Source: RGIG995 sp045603745
Lineage (GTDB): Bacteria; Bacillota; Clostridia; Oscillospirales; UBA644
Reading direction: 5' to 3'
NCBI GenBank assembly: GCA_045603745.1
Contig: JAZUMQ010000012.1
Span: 19,503 to 83,502, forward strand
Length of the DNA stretch: 64,000 nt
Part shown: positions 1-7,600 of the stretch, piece after piece
How positions within the stretch are numbered: the first letter of the stretch is position 1
Layout of the letters: every line of letters starts with the position of its first letter
The notes under the pieces: generated by a model
What the model was told of the DNA's origin: nothing
Databases searched by the model: none
What the model saw: the letters and a program-made list of their open reading frames with translations, nothing else
Position numbers and translations under genes: made by a program

Positions 1-615
1 GAAGCGCTTCAATGGTTTAAGACCACCTTGACCACACATGCCAAGTGCTTCAATAACGGCAGCTACAATTACTCCGGTGGTTGGGCGACTTACACCCCCT
101 TCAACGAAGGATTGTGCACCATGGCGATGACTCGTCCCATCGACCTGTTTGATTACGTGGTCGTTGAAAGCCAGAATCCCTTCGGTCTGACTACTTGGGC
201 AGGTGAAGAAGCCAACACCCTCTCCGGTTATTACGAACACGTTTATTCCATCGCTATCCCCGTCTTTGCTCAGAACATTCAACATTCCGCATTCATTATT
301 GCCGATATGTTTGAAGGTCTCGAAGGAATCGAAAGTTACGACGATGTAATCGCGTACTACGGCGATACTTACTTTGAATCCGAATTGGATCTGCAGATGT
401 TGGTTCGTCCCGGTGCTACGCTCCAGTATTCTTACTGGCCCAACGACGGCATCGATACCATCTGGACCACGCTCAAAGACAATATGATGATAATGCCTTC
501 CGTTGCTTCCATGATTGAAAAATACGCCGGTCTTATTGATACCGCCGTTGAAAATCACATCGTTCCCAACAAGGTTGCTCTGGAAGCTTGGAGCACCAAA
601 GTGAATTTCGATTAA
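1..615 (+). CDS. Extracellular solute-binding protein, C-terminal part (partial)
   Basis: The reading frame is open from the first base, so only the last 204 codons are present and the start lies left of the window. The residues look like the C-terminal lobe of a sugar-type ABC solute-binding protein: rich in Tyr, Trp and Asp, no membrane segment, soluble and extracytoplasmic in character. A hairpin terminator follows the stop. The family call rests on general resemblance and no diagnostic motif is visible; another secreted or surface protein is possible. Confidence 0.45.
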   Translation, partial: EALQWFKTTLTTHAKCFNNGSYNYSGGWATYTPFNEGLCTMAMTRPIDLFDYVVVESQNPFGLTTWAGEEANTLSGYYEHVYSIAIPVFAQNIQHSAFIIADMFEGLEGIESYDDVIAYYGDTYFESELDLQMLVRPGATLQYSYWPNDGIDTIWTTLKDNMMIMPSVASMIEKYAGLIDTAVENHIVPNKVALEAWSTKVNFD

Positions 616-640
616 TGAATTCATTGAATTGAATTTCCAA

Positions 641-672
641 CGCCCGGAAGTTTTCTTCCGGGCGGTTTTTTT
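641..672 (+). terminator. Intrinsic terminator after the binding-protein gene
   Basis: GC-rich inverted repeat (arms GCCCGGAAG and CTTCCGGGC around a TTTT loop) followed by a run of seven T. It separates the upstream gene from the EamA permease. Confidence 0.9.
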
Positions 673-706
673 GGAAAAGAAATAAATAAACCGAGGAGAA
701 TCGGGC

Positions 707-1609
707 ATGAAATTTCAATGGAAACAGAACGGTTGCGCGTTGCTTGCAGCTTTGATCTGGGGGACGGCGTTCGTTGCTCAGGATCTTTGTTCCGGGCTGA
801 TTGGAGTCTTTGCCTTTAATGCTCTCCGCTCTTGGATTGCTATCATCGGGTTGGGGGCGTTTCTTCTGCTTCGCAACGGGTTTCGGAAAAAACGGGGCAT
901 TTTTCGGAAAGAAAACCCAAAGTATTTTTGGTTGGGGGGATTGATCTGCGGATTTTTCCTTGCCATCGCCTCAAATCTTCAACAATTCGGCATTGCCGAT
1001 AGCGGGACGGGGAAGGCCAGTTTCATTACGGCTTTGTATGTGGTCTTGGTTCCGGTTTTTGGTATTTTTTACGGAAAAAAGAACCCTTTTACCGTTTGGG
1101 TGGGCGTGGTCGCTGCCGGAGTGGGAATGTATTTGCTTTGTATCAAAGGGGATTTTACGATTGATAAAGGAGACTTGTTTTTGGTCGCCTGTGCCGTCTC
1201 CTTTGCGTTACAGGTCTTGGCGGTGGATTACTTCGTGAAAAAAGTGGATAGCATCGCCCTCTCCTGGGGACAATTTTTCTTTACGGCGGTTTTTTCCAGC
1301 ATCTTTGCCGTAATCTTTGATACATCTACCTCGGCAGAGGGGGTCATTTCTTGCATTTTACCCCTTTTGTACGTGGGGGTGTTCTCCAGTTGTATTGCCT
1401 ATACCCTGCAAAACGTGGCACAGGTAGGGGCAAACCCCACCGTCGTGTCGCTGATTTTTTCGTTGGAATCGGTTTTCGGTGTGTTGGCGGGGGCAATTTT
1501 CTTAAGGGAAATATTGTTGCCTCGAGAATATTTCGGTTGCGTGCTGATGTTGTTTGGCGTGGTGATTTCCCAATTGTCTTTCCCGAGAAAAAAGAAGCTT
1601 TCTTCATGA
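707..1609 (+). CDS. DMT/EamA family permease
   Basis: A 300-residue, very hydrophobic protein with about ten predicted membrane helices in two similar halves, as in the drug/metabolite transporter (EamA) family. The N-terminus (residues 8-20, AALIWGTAFVAQD) has the Trp-Gly-Thr-Phe pattern typical of the first EamA repeat. Its role would be export or exchange of a small metabolite across the cytoplasmic membrane; the substrate cannot be told from sequence. A GAGGAG ribosome site lies just before the ATG. It has its own terminator and appears monocistronic. Confidence 0.88.
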   Translation: MKFQWKQNGCALLAALIWGTAFVAQDLCSGLIGVFAFNALRSWIAIIGLGAFLLLRNGFRKKRGIFRKENPKYFWLGGLICGFFLAIASNLQQFGIADSGTGKASFITALYVVLVPVFGIFYGKKNPFTVWVGVVAAGVGMYLLCIKGDFTIDKGDLFLVACAVSFALQVLAVDYFVKKVDSIALSWGQFFFTAVFSSIFAVIFDTSTSAEGVISCILPLLYVGVFSSCIAYTLQNVAQVGANPTVVSLIFSLESVFGVLAGAIFLREILLPREYFGCVLMLFGVVISQLSFPRKKKLSS

Positions 1610-1615
1610 TTTTAA

Positions 1616-1645
1616 GCGGACTGTTATTGACAGTCCGCCTTTTTT
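1616..1645 (+). terminator. Intrinsic terminator after the EamA gene
   Basis: Inverted repeat GCGGACTG / CAGTCCGC with a 7-base loop and a following T-run. It ends the permease transcript just upstream of birA. Confidence 0.9.
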
Positions 1646-1689
1646 ATGGTAAAATAGAAAAAGATATTTTATCGGAAGGGAGGATTGCC

Positions 1690-2472
1690 ATGAAAGACGG
1701 ACTTTCCGCAACGGCAGTGCAATCACGATTGACCTGTCCTTATCGGGTTTCGGTGGTAGATGAAACCACCTCTACCAATGGGGATGTGAAGGCATTGGCG
1801 GAGGCGGGAGAGCCTGCGGGTTACGTGCTGATCGCAGACCGGCAGACTCGGGGCAGGGGACGGCTTGACCGCACTTTTTATTCTCCCCAAGGAACGGGAC
1901 TATATCTTTCATTGTTGTTGCGCCCCCAGTGCCCTGCCATCGAAGGGATATTTTTAACTACCGTCGCCGCTGTTGCCGCCGCTCGAGCGGTACAATCGGC
2001 GTTCGGGTTGGACGTAGGGATCAAATGGGTCAACGATCTTTATTATAAAGAACGGAAAGTATGCGGAATTCTTACCGAATCCTATACGGATCTTGAGTCC
2101 GGAATTTTGCAATACGCCGTTTGCGGGATTGGTTTCAATGTCTTTGCGCCTCCGGAGGGCTTTCCGAAGGAATTATCCGGAATTGCCGGGGTTCTTTTGG
2201 ATTCCTATGACGAAGGGGCTCGGATTCGCCTTGCCGCCGCCTTTCTCAACGAATTTTATCGGGCGATGACCGAAGATCGATCCGCTATTTTAGAGGAATA
2301 CCGGAGGCGGTCGATTTTGATCGGTAAAACCGTCACTTCTCCCACCGGAACCTTTGAGGGTACCGCCGAGGCCTTGGGAATCGACGATACTGCTGGATTG
2401 ATCGTCCGTTTTGGGGACGGAACTCAGACTGTTTTGTCTGCCGGGGAAGTGAGCGTGCGGATTCATGAATAA
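1690..2472 (+). CDS. birA: Biotin--[acetyl-CoA-carboxylase] ligase, without DNA-binding domain
   Basis: Activates biotin with ATP and attaches it to the biotin carboxyl carrier lysine of acetyl-CoA carboxylase and similar enzymes. The biotin/biotinoyl-AMP loop GRGR is at residues 55-58 and the catalytic segment KWVND at 112-116, followed by a BPL C-terminal domain. The ATG at 1690 follows a GGAAGGGAGG site; the frame is open further upstream but without a usable ribosome site. At 260 residues it lacks the N-terminal winged helix of regulatory BirA proteins, so it should not act as the bio repressor. It overlaps bioY by 8 bases, giving a biotin uptake-and-use pair. Confidence 0.95.
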   Translation: MKDGLSATAVQSRLTCPYRVSVVDETTSTNGDVKALAEAGEPAGYVLIADRQTRGRGRLDRTFYSPQGTGLYLSLLLRPQCPAIEGIFLTTVAAVAAARAVQSAFGLDVGIKWVNDLYYKERKVCGILTESYTDLESGILQYAVCGIGFNVFAPPEGFPKELSGIAGVLLDSYDEGARIRLAAAFLNEFYRAMTEDRSAILEEYRRRSILIGKTVTSPTGTFEGTAEALGIDDTAGLIVRFGDGTQTVLSAGEVSVRIHE

Positions 2473-2986
2473 ACCTCGGTCTTTGGTATTGATTGGATTA
2501 TTCGGGGCCTTGTTAGGGATTTTTTCGCAATTGATGCTCCCTTCACCTGCCGGAATCCCCCTAACCTTGCAAACCTTTGCCGTGGCTCTTTGCGGTTTTT
2601 TGTTGGGTTGGAAACGCGGTTTGGCTGCCCTTTGCGTGTGGCTGACCTTAGGTGCCGTGGGGGTTCCTGTTTTTTCCGGATTCCGAGGCGGAGCAGAGGT
2701 GTTGTTTGGTCCGGCCGGCGGATTTTTAATCGGATTTTTGTGGCTCGTCTTTTTCTGCGGGCTTATCCTTTCGGGAAAGCCTTGGGCTTCTCTGATTTTT
2801 TCTTTTGTTGGACTTTTACTTTGCTACGTTACGGGGGCAACTTGGGGTTGCTTTGTCGCCCATCTGCCCGTTGAGACTGTAATTCTATCGGTTTGTCTTC
2901 CCTATTTTCTAAAAGACGTCCTTTGTCTTTTGGGGGCCTATTTTTGTGCAAGGGGAATTGGACGTATCCTTTTTTTTGAGAAATGA
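2465..2986 (+). CDS. bioY: Biotin transporter BioY (ECF S component)
   Basis: Membrane-embedded biotin-binding subunit of an energy-coupling factor transporter. The 173 residues contain about six helices and the characteristic segment at residues 26-37 (LPSPAGIPLTLQ) followed by the G-F-R-G-G and F-G-P-A-G-G-F region. No ECF ATPase or T component is nearby, so it must use shared EcfAAT subunits encoded elsewhere or work alone. It is translationally coupled to birA by an 8-base overlap, and its stop overlaps the start region of the next gene. Confidence 0.95.
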   Translation: MNKPRSLVLIGLFGALLGIFSQLMLPSPAGIPLTLQTFAVALCGFLLGWKRGLAALCVWLTLGAVGVPVFSGFRGGAEVLFGPAGGFLIGFLWLVFFCGLILSGKPWASLIFSFVGLLLCYVTGATWGCFVAHLPVETVILSVCLPYFLKDVLCLLGAYFCARGIGRILFFEK

Positions 2987-2997
2987 GGTGTATGTGC

Positions 2998-4170
2998 ATG
3001 AAAAAAATATTGGTACTGCTCCTTTTGGGGTGCTTATCCCTTGCGCTTTTCGGATGCAACGGTGAGCCCTTTGTTGGGATTGACAGTTCCGCATTGGAGC
3101 CCTTTGTGATTGGGGGAATCGGCTCTTTGTCCGAGGAAGGAAACTCCTTTGGAACTTCGGTGTTTCGGGGTGCCCAACTTGCCGTGGAAGAAATCAATGC
3201 TACGGGTGGTGTCAACGGCTTTCGGTTGGTGTTGAATTTCCAGGATTCCAAGGGAGATCCTCAAACCGCCGTCACCCTCTATGACAAATTGATGAAAAAT
3301 GATATGAAAGTTTTGTTGGAAGGGGGATCTTCTCCGGAAGTGGAGGGGTTGTCCGATCATGTTTCAAAAGACGGATTGTTGACCCTTACCGCCGCGTCGA
3401 ACGCTTCTGTTTTGCTGGAGAGCGGAAACCGGTTTCGGGTTTGTGCTTCCGATACCAGGATCGGAACGCTGATGGCAAATTTTCTGGCAGACCAGAGATG
3501 GACCCAGGACGTTTTGTTGCTGACTTACGGAGCGGAAACGGAGAAAAAGGAACAGTCCATTGCCTTTAACGATACTTTTTTGGGCAGAGGCGGAAAGGTT
3601 GACGTGTATCCGATTTTTGATGAGGATCTTGCGGATTTCTCCAATCTTCTGAATGTTTTGGACGATTCCCGTTGGGAAGTGATCTATCTCGATCTTCCTC
3701 CGGCGATTGCCGAAGAATTTTTGGAAGCCTATCCCTGGGACGGAACTACCGATGACGTGCGGATCATCGGAAGCAATGCGTTGGAGGGAATTTTAACGCG
3801 AACAAAAACGCCGAAACGGTGGGAAGGAGCCTTGGTTGTCACTTCCTTTGATCCCTATGATTCTTCTGTGCTGGTGCAAAATTTTGTGACGTCTTACAAA
3901 GAATCCTATCAAACCTTGCCCGATCGCTATGCCGCCGACGCCTACGACGCCGTTTACGCCATTGCCGAGGCTCTGAAAAAGGCGGGAATCACCCCAGACA
4001 ACGTAGACAACAATGATTTTAATCAGAAAATGATCTCCGCCATGACAAAAATCACCGTCAACGGGATCACCGGAACCATGTCTTGGACTACCGACGGCGA
4101 AACCACCCGCCCCGCATCGGTGAAGATCATCAAAGACGGAAAATACACGGTTTTTGTAAAAGAACAATAA
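2998..4170 (+). CDS. ABC transporter substrate-binding lipoprotein (branched-chain amino acid/amide type)
   Basis: Periplasmic-binding-protein fold of the Leu/Ile/Val family (Peripla_BP_6). A signal peptide of about 20 residues ends in a lipobox (LFGC), so the mature protein is tethered to the outer face of the membrane. The domain begins near residue 35 with the pattern G-S-L-S-E-E-G-N-S-F-G and a conserved A-V-E-E-I-N-A segment. Three in-frame ATGs exist (2983, 2992, 2998); 2998 is chosen because GAGGTG precedes it at good spacing. No permease or ATPase genes follow. It may be co-transcribed with bioY, but no functional link is evident. Confidence 0.85.
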   Translation: MKKILVLLLLGCLSLALFGCNGEPFVGIDSSALEPFVIGGIGSLSEEGNSFGTSVFRGAQLAVEEINATGGVNGFRLVLNFQDSKGDPQTAVTLYDKLMKNDMKVLLEGGSSPEVEGLSDHVSKDGLLTLTAASNASVLLESGNRFRVCASDTRIGTLMANFLADQRWTQDVLLLTYGAETEKKEQSIAFNDTFLGRGGKVDVYPIFDEDLADFSNLLNVLDDSRWEVIYLDLPPAIAEEFLEAYPWDGTTDDVRIIGSNALEGILTRTKTPKRWEGALVVTSFDPYDSSVLVQNFVTSYKESYQTLPDRYAADAYDAVYAIAEALKKAGITPDNVDNNDFNQKMISAMTKITVNGITGTMSWTTDGETTRPASVKIIKDGKYTVFVKEQ

Positions 4171-4201
4171 TCCCTTTTTCGTGTTTTGAAAAGCCGGGGA
4201 C

Positions 4202-4230
4202 TTGATTTTTCCGCAATAATGTGATATAAT
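4202..4230 (+). promoter_or_regulatory. Sigma-A promoter of tyrS
   Basis: TTGATT (4202-4207) and TATAAT (4225-4230) are separated by 17 bases. Only about 30 bases lie between the -10 box and the tyrS start, too few for the T-box riboswitch that often controls tyrS in Firmicutes. Confidence 0.75.
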
Positions 4231-4263
4231 GGTAGAAATTGATTGTATTATAGGAGTAATATC

Positions 4264-5487
4264 ATGCAGATTTATGAAGAATTGGTCGCCCGGGGTTTGA
4301 TTGCCCAGACCACCGATGAAGAGCAGATTCGGGATCTTGTCAACAACGGCAAGGCGACTTTCTATATCGGCTTTGACCCCACGGCAGACTCCCTTCACGT
4401 GGGGCACTTTATGGCGCTCTGTTTAATGAAGCGTCTGCAAATGGCGGGAAACCGTCCCATCGCCTTGATTGGCGGCGGCACTGCCATGATCGGGGACCCC
4501 TCGGGAAGAACCGATATGCGTTCCATGATGACCAAAGAAGTCATTGACCACAACTGTGCCTGCTTTAAAAAGCAGATGGAACGGTTCATCGAATTCGGAG
4601 AAGGAAAGGCGCAGATGGTGAATAACGCCGACTGGCTTTTGAACCTGAATTATATTGATTTTATCCGGGACATCGGCGGTTGCTTCTCGGTCAATGCCAT
4701 GTTGCGCGCCGAATGTTTCAAACAGCGTATGGAAAAGGGCTTGTCCTTCTTGGAATTTAACTATATGCCCATGCAATCCTACGACTTCTACTACCTCTAT
4801 CAGCACTACGACTGCAATCTTCAGTTCGGCGGAAACGACCAGTGGTCCAATATGTTGGGCGGAACCGAACTGATTCGCCGGAAATTGGGCAAAGACGCCC
4901 ATGCCATGACCATCACCCTGCTTCTCAATTCCGAAGGCAAAAAGATGGGTAAGACCGCCAAGGGCGCCGTCTGGCTTGATCCGAACAAAACTTCTCCCTT
5001 TGACTTCTACCAATATTGGCGGAACGTGGAAGATGCAGACGTTTTGAAATGTATCCGCATGCTGACCTTCCTGCCTCTGGAGGAGATCGACAAAATGGAC
5101 GCTTGGGAAGGAAGCCAGCTGAACCAGGCCAAGGAAATTTTGGCGTACGAATTGACCAAACTGGTTCATGGCGACGAAGAAGCGAACAAAGCCCAAGCCG
5201 CCGCAAAAGCCCTGTTCTCCCAAGGGGGCGACAGTGCCAATATGCCCACCTGCACGCTGACCGACGAAGATTTTGTTGACGGAAAGATCGACGTTCTCGC
5301 CGTCCTCGTCAAAGCGGGTTTGAATCCTTCCCGCGCCGAAGCACGCCGCGCCGTTGACCAAGGGGGCGTTTCGGTGGACGGTGAAAAAGTCACCGACAAC
5401 AAGACCTCCTACACCAAAGCCGATTTCGCCGACGGAAAAGTGTTCCGCCGGGGCAAAAAGGCTTACATGAAAGTTGTTGCAGAATAA
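4264..5487 (+). CDS. tyrS: Tyrosyl-tRNA synthetase
   Basis: Class I aminoacyl-tRNA synthetase that charges tRNA-Tyr. The HIGH-type motif is HVGH at residues 45-48 and the KMSKS-type loop is KMGKT at 227-231. A C-terminal S4 RNA-binding domain carries the pattern G-L-N-P-S-R-A-E-A-R-R. Length (407) is normal for the TyrRS-S type. The ATG at 4264 is preceded by TAGGAG; the seven codons before it are not counted. It is a single-gene unit with its own promoter and terminator. Confidence 0.97.
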   Translation: MQIYEELVARGLIAQTTDEEQIRDLVNNGKATFYIGFDPTADSLHVGHFMALCLMKRLQMAGNRPIALIGGGTAMIGDPSGRTDMRSMMTKEVIDHNCACFKKQMERFIEFGEGKAQMVNNADWLLNLNYIDFIRDIGGCFSVNAMLRAECFKQRMEKGLSFLEFNYMPMQSYDFYYLYQHYDCNLQFGGNDQWSNMLGGTELIRRKLGKDAHAMTITLLLNSEGKKMGKTAKGAVWLDPNKTSPFDFYQYWRNVEDADVLKCIRMLTFLPLEEIDKMDAWEGSQLNQAKEILAYELTKLVHGDEEANKAQAAAKALFSQGGDSANMPTCTLTDEDFVDGKIDVLAVLVKAGLNPSRAEARRAVDQGGVSVDGEKVTDNKTSYTKADFADGKVFRRGKKAYMKVVAE

Positions 5488-5496
5488 AAATGGTTT

Positions 5497-5528
5497 GTTC
5501 CTTCTTTTTTCGCGAAAAAAGAAGGAAC
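5497..5528. repeat. 32-base perfect inverted repeat
   Basis: The arms GTTCCTTCTTTTTTCG and its complement meet with essentially no loop. It lies between tyrS and its terminator. A sequence of the same design (GTTCTTTTCTTTTTC arms) occurs at 25866-25899, which suggests a recurrent intergenic palindrome in this genome. Confidence 0.6.
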
Positions 5529-5546
5529 CGAAGAAAAAAGCTGAAT

Positions 5547-5580
5547 TGGCGAACTTCTTTTGAAGTTCGCCAGATTTTTT
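5547..5580 (+). terminator. Intrinsic terminator of tyrS
   Basis: Stem TGGCGAACTTC / GAAGTTCGCCA with a 4-base loop and a following T-rich tract. Confidence 0.9.
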
Positions 5581-5599
5581 ATTTCATTTCCTTTTCGTC

Positions 5600-5664
5600 A
5601 AATAAAAATCTTCTCGCCGTCGTGCTTGAGTTCAAACATAACCGGGCGCTCGGCGGTGCGGTTG
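5600..5664 (-). pseudogene. Detached copy of the 3' end of the GH43 gene (direct repeat A)
   Basis: These 65 bases match 6721-6785, the last codons of the GH43 gene, in the same orientation with one mismatch. The copy encodes only about 21 C-terminal residues and has no gene body. Together with the genuine 3' end it forms a pair of direct repeats flanking the SLOG/XRE cassette. Confidence 0.85.
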
Positions 5665-5698
5665 ACTTTTAAAATAAAATTCCGGAAATACATTTTTT

Positions 5699-5739
5699 GA
5701 TATGCACCCCAAAAGTGTTTAACCTTTGGGGTGCATATC
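5699..5739. repeat. Perfect 15-bp inverted repeat with 11-base loop
   Basis: Arms GATATGCACCCCAAA and TTTGGGGTGCATATC flank an 11-base loop just downstream of the SLOG gene. On the minus strand it could act as a terminator for that gene, although no clear T-run follows. It could also be the end of a small mobile sequence. Confidence 0.6.
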
Positions 5740-5758
5740 AAAACCGTCGGGACCTTTT

Positions 5759-6190
5759 TTATGTAAAATCAGCCATATTGATGACTTTTTTCCCTTTTTT
5801 CTTTGCCCGATTCATAAGTTGAAAGGAATTTCCAAAAGGGGCTGTCACGTAAACGATTACAATGTCGGCTTTTTCCAACATCCATGCATTTCTCTTGTTG
5901 ATGGCAAACCGTTGGGGAATGGTCTCCAATCCTTCCGGATAAATCGTTTGCTCTATGTGATGTGTGTTTGTCTTCTTTGGAAGATATGCTAAAACCACAG
6001 AATAGTTAATGGTGGTGTCTTTTTCGGAAAGTTCTTTTAAAACTCCTTGAACCAAGTGGTCGAATTCCCCTTCATTTCCTACGAGAAAGTGTTTTATGTT
6101 TTCTTCTTTCATCAGGGTTGAAATCACTTGTTTCAAACCTGATTTTATGGTACAGGGCGTGTCTCGATGTCCAAAAAAAGCGGTTGTCAC
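5759..6190 (-). CDS. Small SLOG-family (DUF1273/YpsA-like) protein
   Basis: 143 residues that resemble stand-alone SLOG-superfamily proteins, a Rossmann-like fold related to nucleotide-binding sensors and lysine decarboxylase-like proteins. The N-terminus has the typical F-F-G-H-R-D pattern (residues 5-10), and a later region has V-G-N-E-G-E-F-D and A-D-I-V-I-V-Y-V-T. The start is GTG at 6190. It is divergent from the XRE gene across a 130-base region full of palindromes, so the two are probably regulated together. The function is unknown; nucleotide or nucleotide-derivative sensing is an inference from the fold. Confidence 0.72.
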   Translation of the reverse strand: MTTAFFGHRDTPCTIKSGLKQVISTLMKEENIKHFLVGNEGEFDHLVQGVLKELSEKDTTINYSVVLAYLPKKTNTHHIEQTIYPEGLETIPQRFAINKRNAWMLEKADIVIVYVTAPFGNSFQLMNRAKKKGKKVINMADFT

Positions 6191-6300
6191 AAATTGTTCG
6201 TCTCTTTCTTTGTAAAAATATTAGTATAAGTCCGAATCGGATATATGTATTATTTTAACATATCCGAAAAGGATATACAATACTAATATATGAACAATTT
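6191..6300. promoter_or_regulatory. Divergent operator region with nested palindromes
   Basis: Four symmetric pairs can be read. Outermost is AAATTGTTC (6191-6199) with GAACAATTT (6292-6300), then ATTAGTAT (6220-6227) with ATACTAAT (6280-6287). Inside are two compact palindromes, TCCGAATCGGA (6231-6241) and ATATCCGAAAAGGATAT (6260-6276), which share TCCGAA. This is the expected layout for autoregulation by the adjacent XRE protein. Confidence 0.65.
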
Positions 6301-6320
6301 AGCACAAAAGAGGGATTTCT

Positions 6321-6659
6321 ATGCAATTAGATTATGTTATGATCGGAAATCGAATCCGGGAAGTAAGGAAATTAAAGAAGTGGACGCAAGAAATATTAGC
6401 GGAAAAGTCCGGAATTGAGCCGTCCAACATCTCTCATATTGAACGAGCGGCGACCAAATTAAGTTTGCAAACGTTAGTCAGCATCGCAAATGCGTTGGAA
6501 GTTTCTGCCGACGATCTTCTCTATGGAAACTTGGAAAAATCTTCCCATGTTTCCGCGAAGATCATCAACGATTTATTATCCGATTGCACCCCCGATGAAT
6601 TGGTTGCCATCGCAGAAGTTTTAAAAACTACGAAAACCGTATTGCGTACAAAAAAATAA
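6321..6659 (+). CDS. XRE-family transcriptional regulator
   Basis: 112 residues with a lambda-repressor-like helix-turn-helix at about residues 9-62 (G-N-R-I-R-E-V-R, then L-A-E-K-S-G-I-E-P-S-N-I-S-H-I-E). A C-terminal helical tail of about 45 residues probably dimerises. AGAGGG precedes the ATG. It most likely binds the palindromes upstream and controls itself and the divergent SLOG gene. Confidence 0.85.
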   Translation: MQLDYVMIGNRIREVRKLKKWTQEILAEKSGIEPSNISHIERAATKLSLQTLVSIANALEVSADDLLYGNLEKSSHVSAKIINDLLSDCTPDELVAIAEVLKTTKTVLRTKK

Positions 6660-6670
6660 AATTCGTTAAA

Positions 6671-6706
6671 AAACCCCCGAAGAAGATAATTTGTCTTCTT
6701 CGGGGT
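6671..6706. terminator. Bidirectional terminator between the XRE and GH43 genes
   Basis: Twelve-base arms CCCCGAAGAAGA / TCTTCTTCGGGG. On the minus strand it is followed by GTTTTTTAA, a strong terminator for the GH43 operon; on the plus strand it also closes the XRE gene. Confidence 0.85.
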
Positions 6707-6718
6707 TATGCTTTTTAT

Positions 6719-7585
6719 TTAAATAAAAATCTTCTCGCCGTCGTGCTTGAGTTCAAACATAACCGGGCGTTCGGCGGTGCGGTTGTTGGGGCGGTGCATG
6801 ATGAAGTATTCTTTGCCGTCAAAGGCTTTAAAGATCATGCCGTGGCCACCGTTTTCGGCGGAGAGGGGCGTGTCCAACACCGTCCATTTGCCGTCGATGT
6901 CACCGTTGTCGCTCTTTGCAATAAGTTCCACATATCCTTGGGCGTTAAAGGACGACCAAATCGCCAAAAGATCGTCGCCGTTGCGGTAAAAAAACGGTCC
7001 GTCGGTGACGTAATTTGCTCCTCTCTGTATCCCGATTACGTCTTTATAGTCCGATCCTTTCCAAAGAAGTTTGGGCTCTCCGATGGGGGTGGAGAGATCG
7101 TTTGACAATTCCACGGCACACACCGTTCCGTCGCAGATCTGGGTCCATTCGTGACAAAAGACCATATAAGGGGTTCCGGCTTTGTCTACGTAAAACGTTC
7201 CGTCCAAACATTCCCAATTCGAGGGAGTTGCAGGGTCGGGGGAGACGGGAACGAAGGTTCCGTCGGGGGTGTCGCAGACGAAAATGTGGGTTCCCCGAGG
7301 GTGTGTTTTTGATCTAAAGGACGCAAAGAGATAGAATTTTCCGTTATATTGATGGACTTCTGGTGCCCACGCGTCTTTTTCTCCCCAAAATTTGGGAGTG
7401 CACTCAAAAATGCTTTTCGGCTCGCTCCAATGCGTTAGATCTTCGGAAACATAAACGTCAAATCCGTCTTGTTTGCCCCAATAATCTTCTTTTGTTGGGG
7501 TGCGAACCCGCGACCCGTATAAAAAATATTTTTCGTCGTAAGGAAGAATGAAGGGATCTCGAATGTTGATTTCTTGCAGTTTCAT
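6719..7585 (-). CDS. Glycoside hydrolase family 43 protein
   Basis: Five-bladed beta-propeller glycosidase of the beta-xylosidase/alpha-arabinofuranosidase type. The catalytic base region I-R-D-P is at residues 8-11, D-A-W-A-P-E-V near residue 71 supplies the pKa-modulating Asp, and a later C-L-D-G-T-F-Y segment falls in the region of the general acid. There is no signal peptide, so it acts inside the cell on imported oligosaccharides. At 288 residues it is a minimal single-domain form. AAAGGAGC precedes the ATG. It is the last gene of the leftward addBA operon and its 3' end is duplicated at 5600-5664. Confidence 0.85.
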   Translation of the reverse strand: MKLQEINIRDPFILPYDEKYFLYGSRVRTPTKEDYWGKQDGFDVYVSEDLTHWSEPKSIFECTPKFWGEKDAWAPEVHQYNGKFYLFASFRSKTHPRGTHIFVCDTPDGTFVPVSPDPATPSNWECLDGTFYVDKAGTPYMVFCHEWTQICDGTVCAVELSNDLSTPIGEPKLLWKGSDYKDVIGIQRGANYVTDGPFFYRNGDDLLAIWSSFNAQGYVELIAKSDNGDIDGKWTVLDTPLSAENGGHGMIFKAFDGKEYFIMHRPNNRTAERPVMFELKHDGEKIFI

Positions 7586-7600
7586 GGAATGCTCCTTTCC

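Noticed and set aside
4171..4263. T-box riboswitch before tyrS
   Set aside because: Only about 30 bases separate the promoter from the start, too few for a T-box leader.
4423..5361. Long open frame on the minus strand of tyrS (312 codons)
   Set aside because: It is antisense to a clear TyrRS gene and its sequence is compositionally odd, without a ribosome site or known motif.
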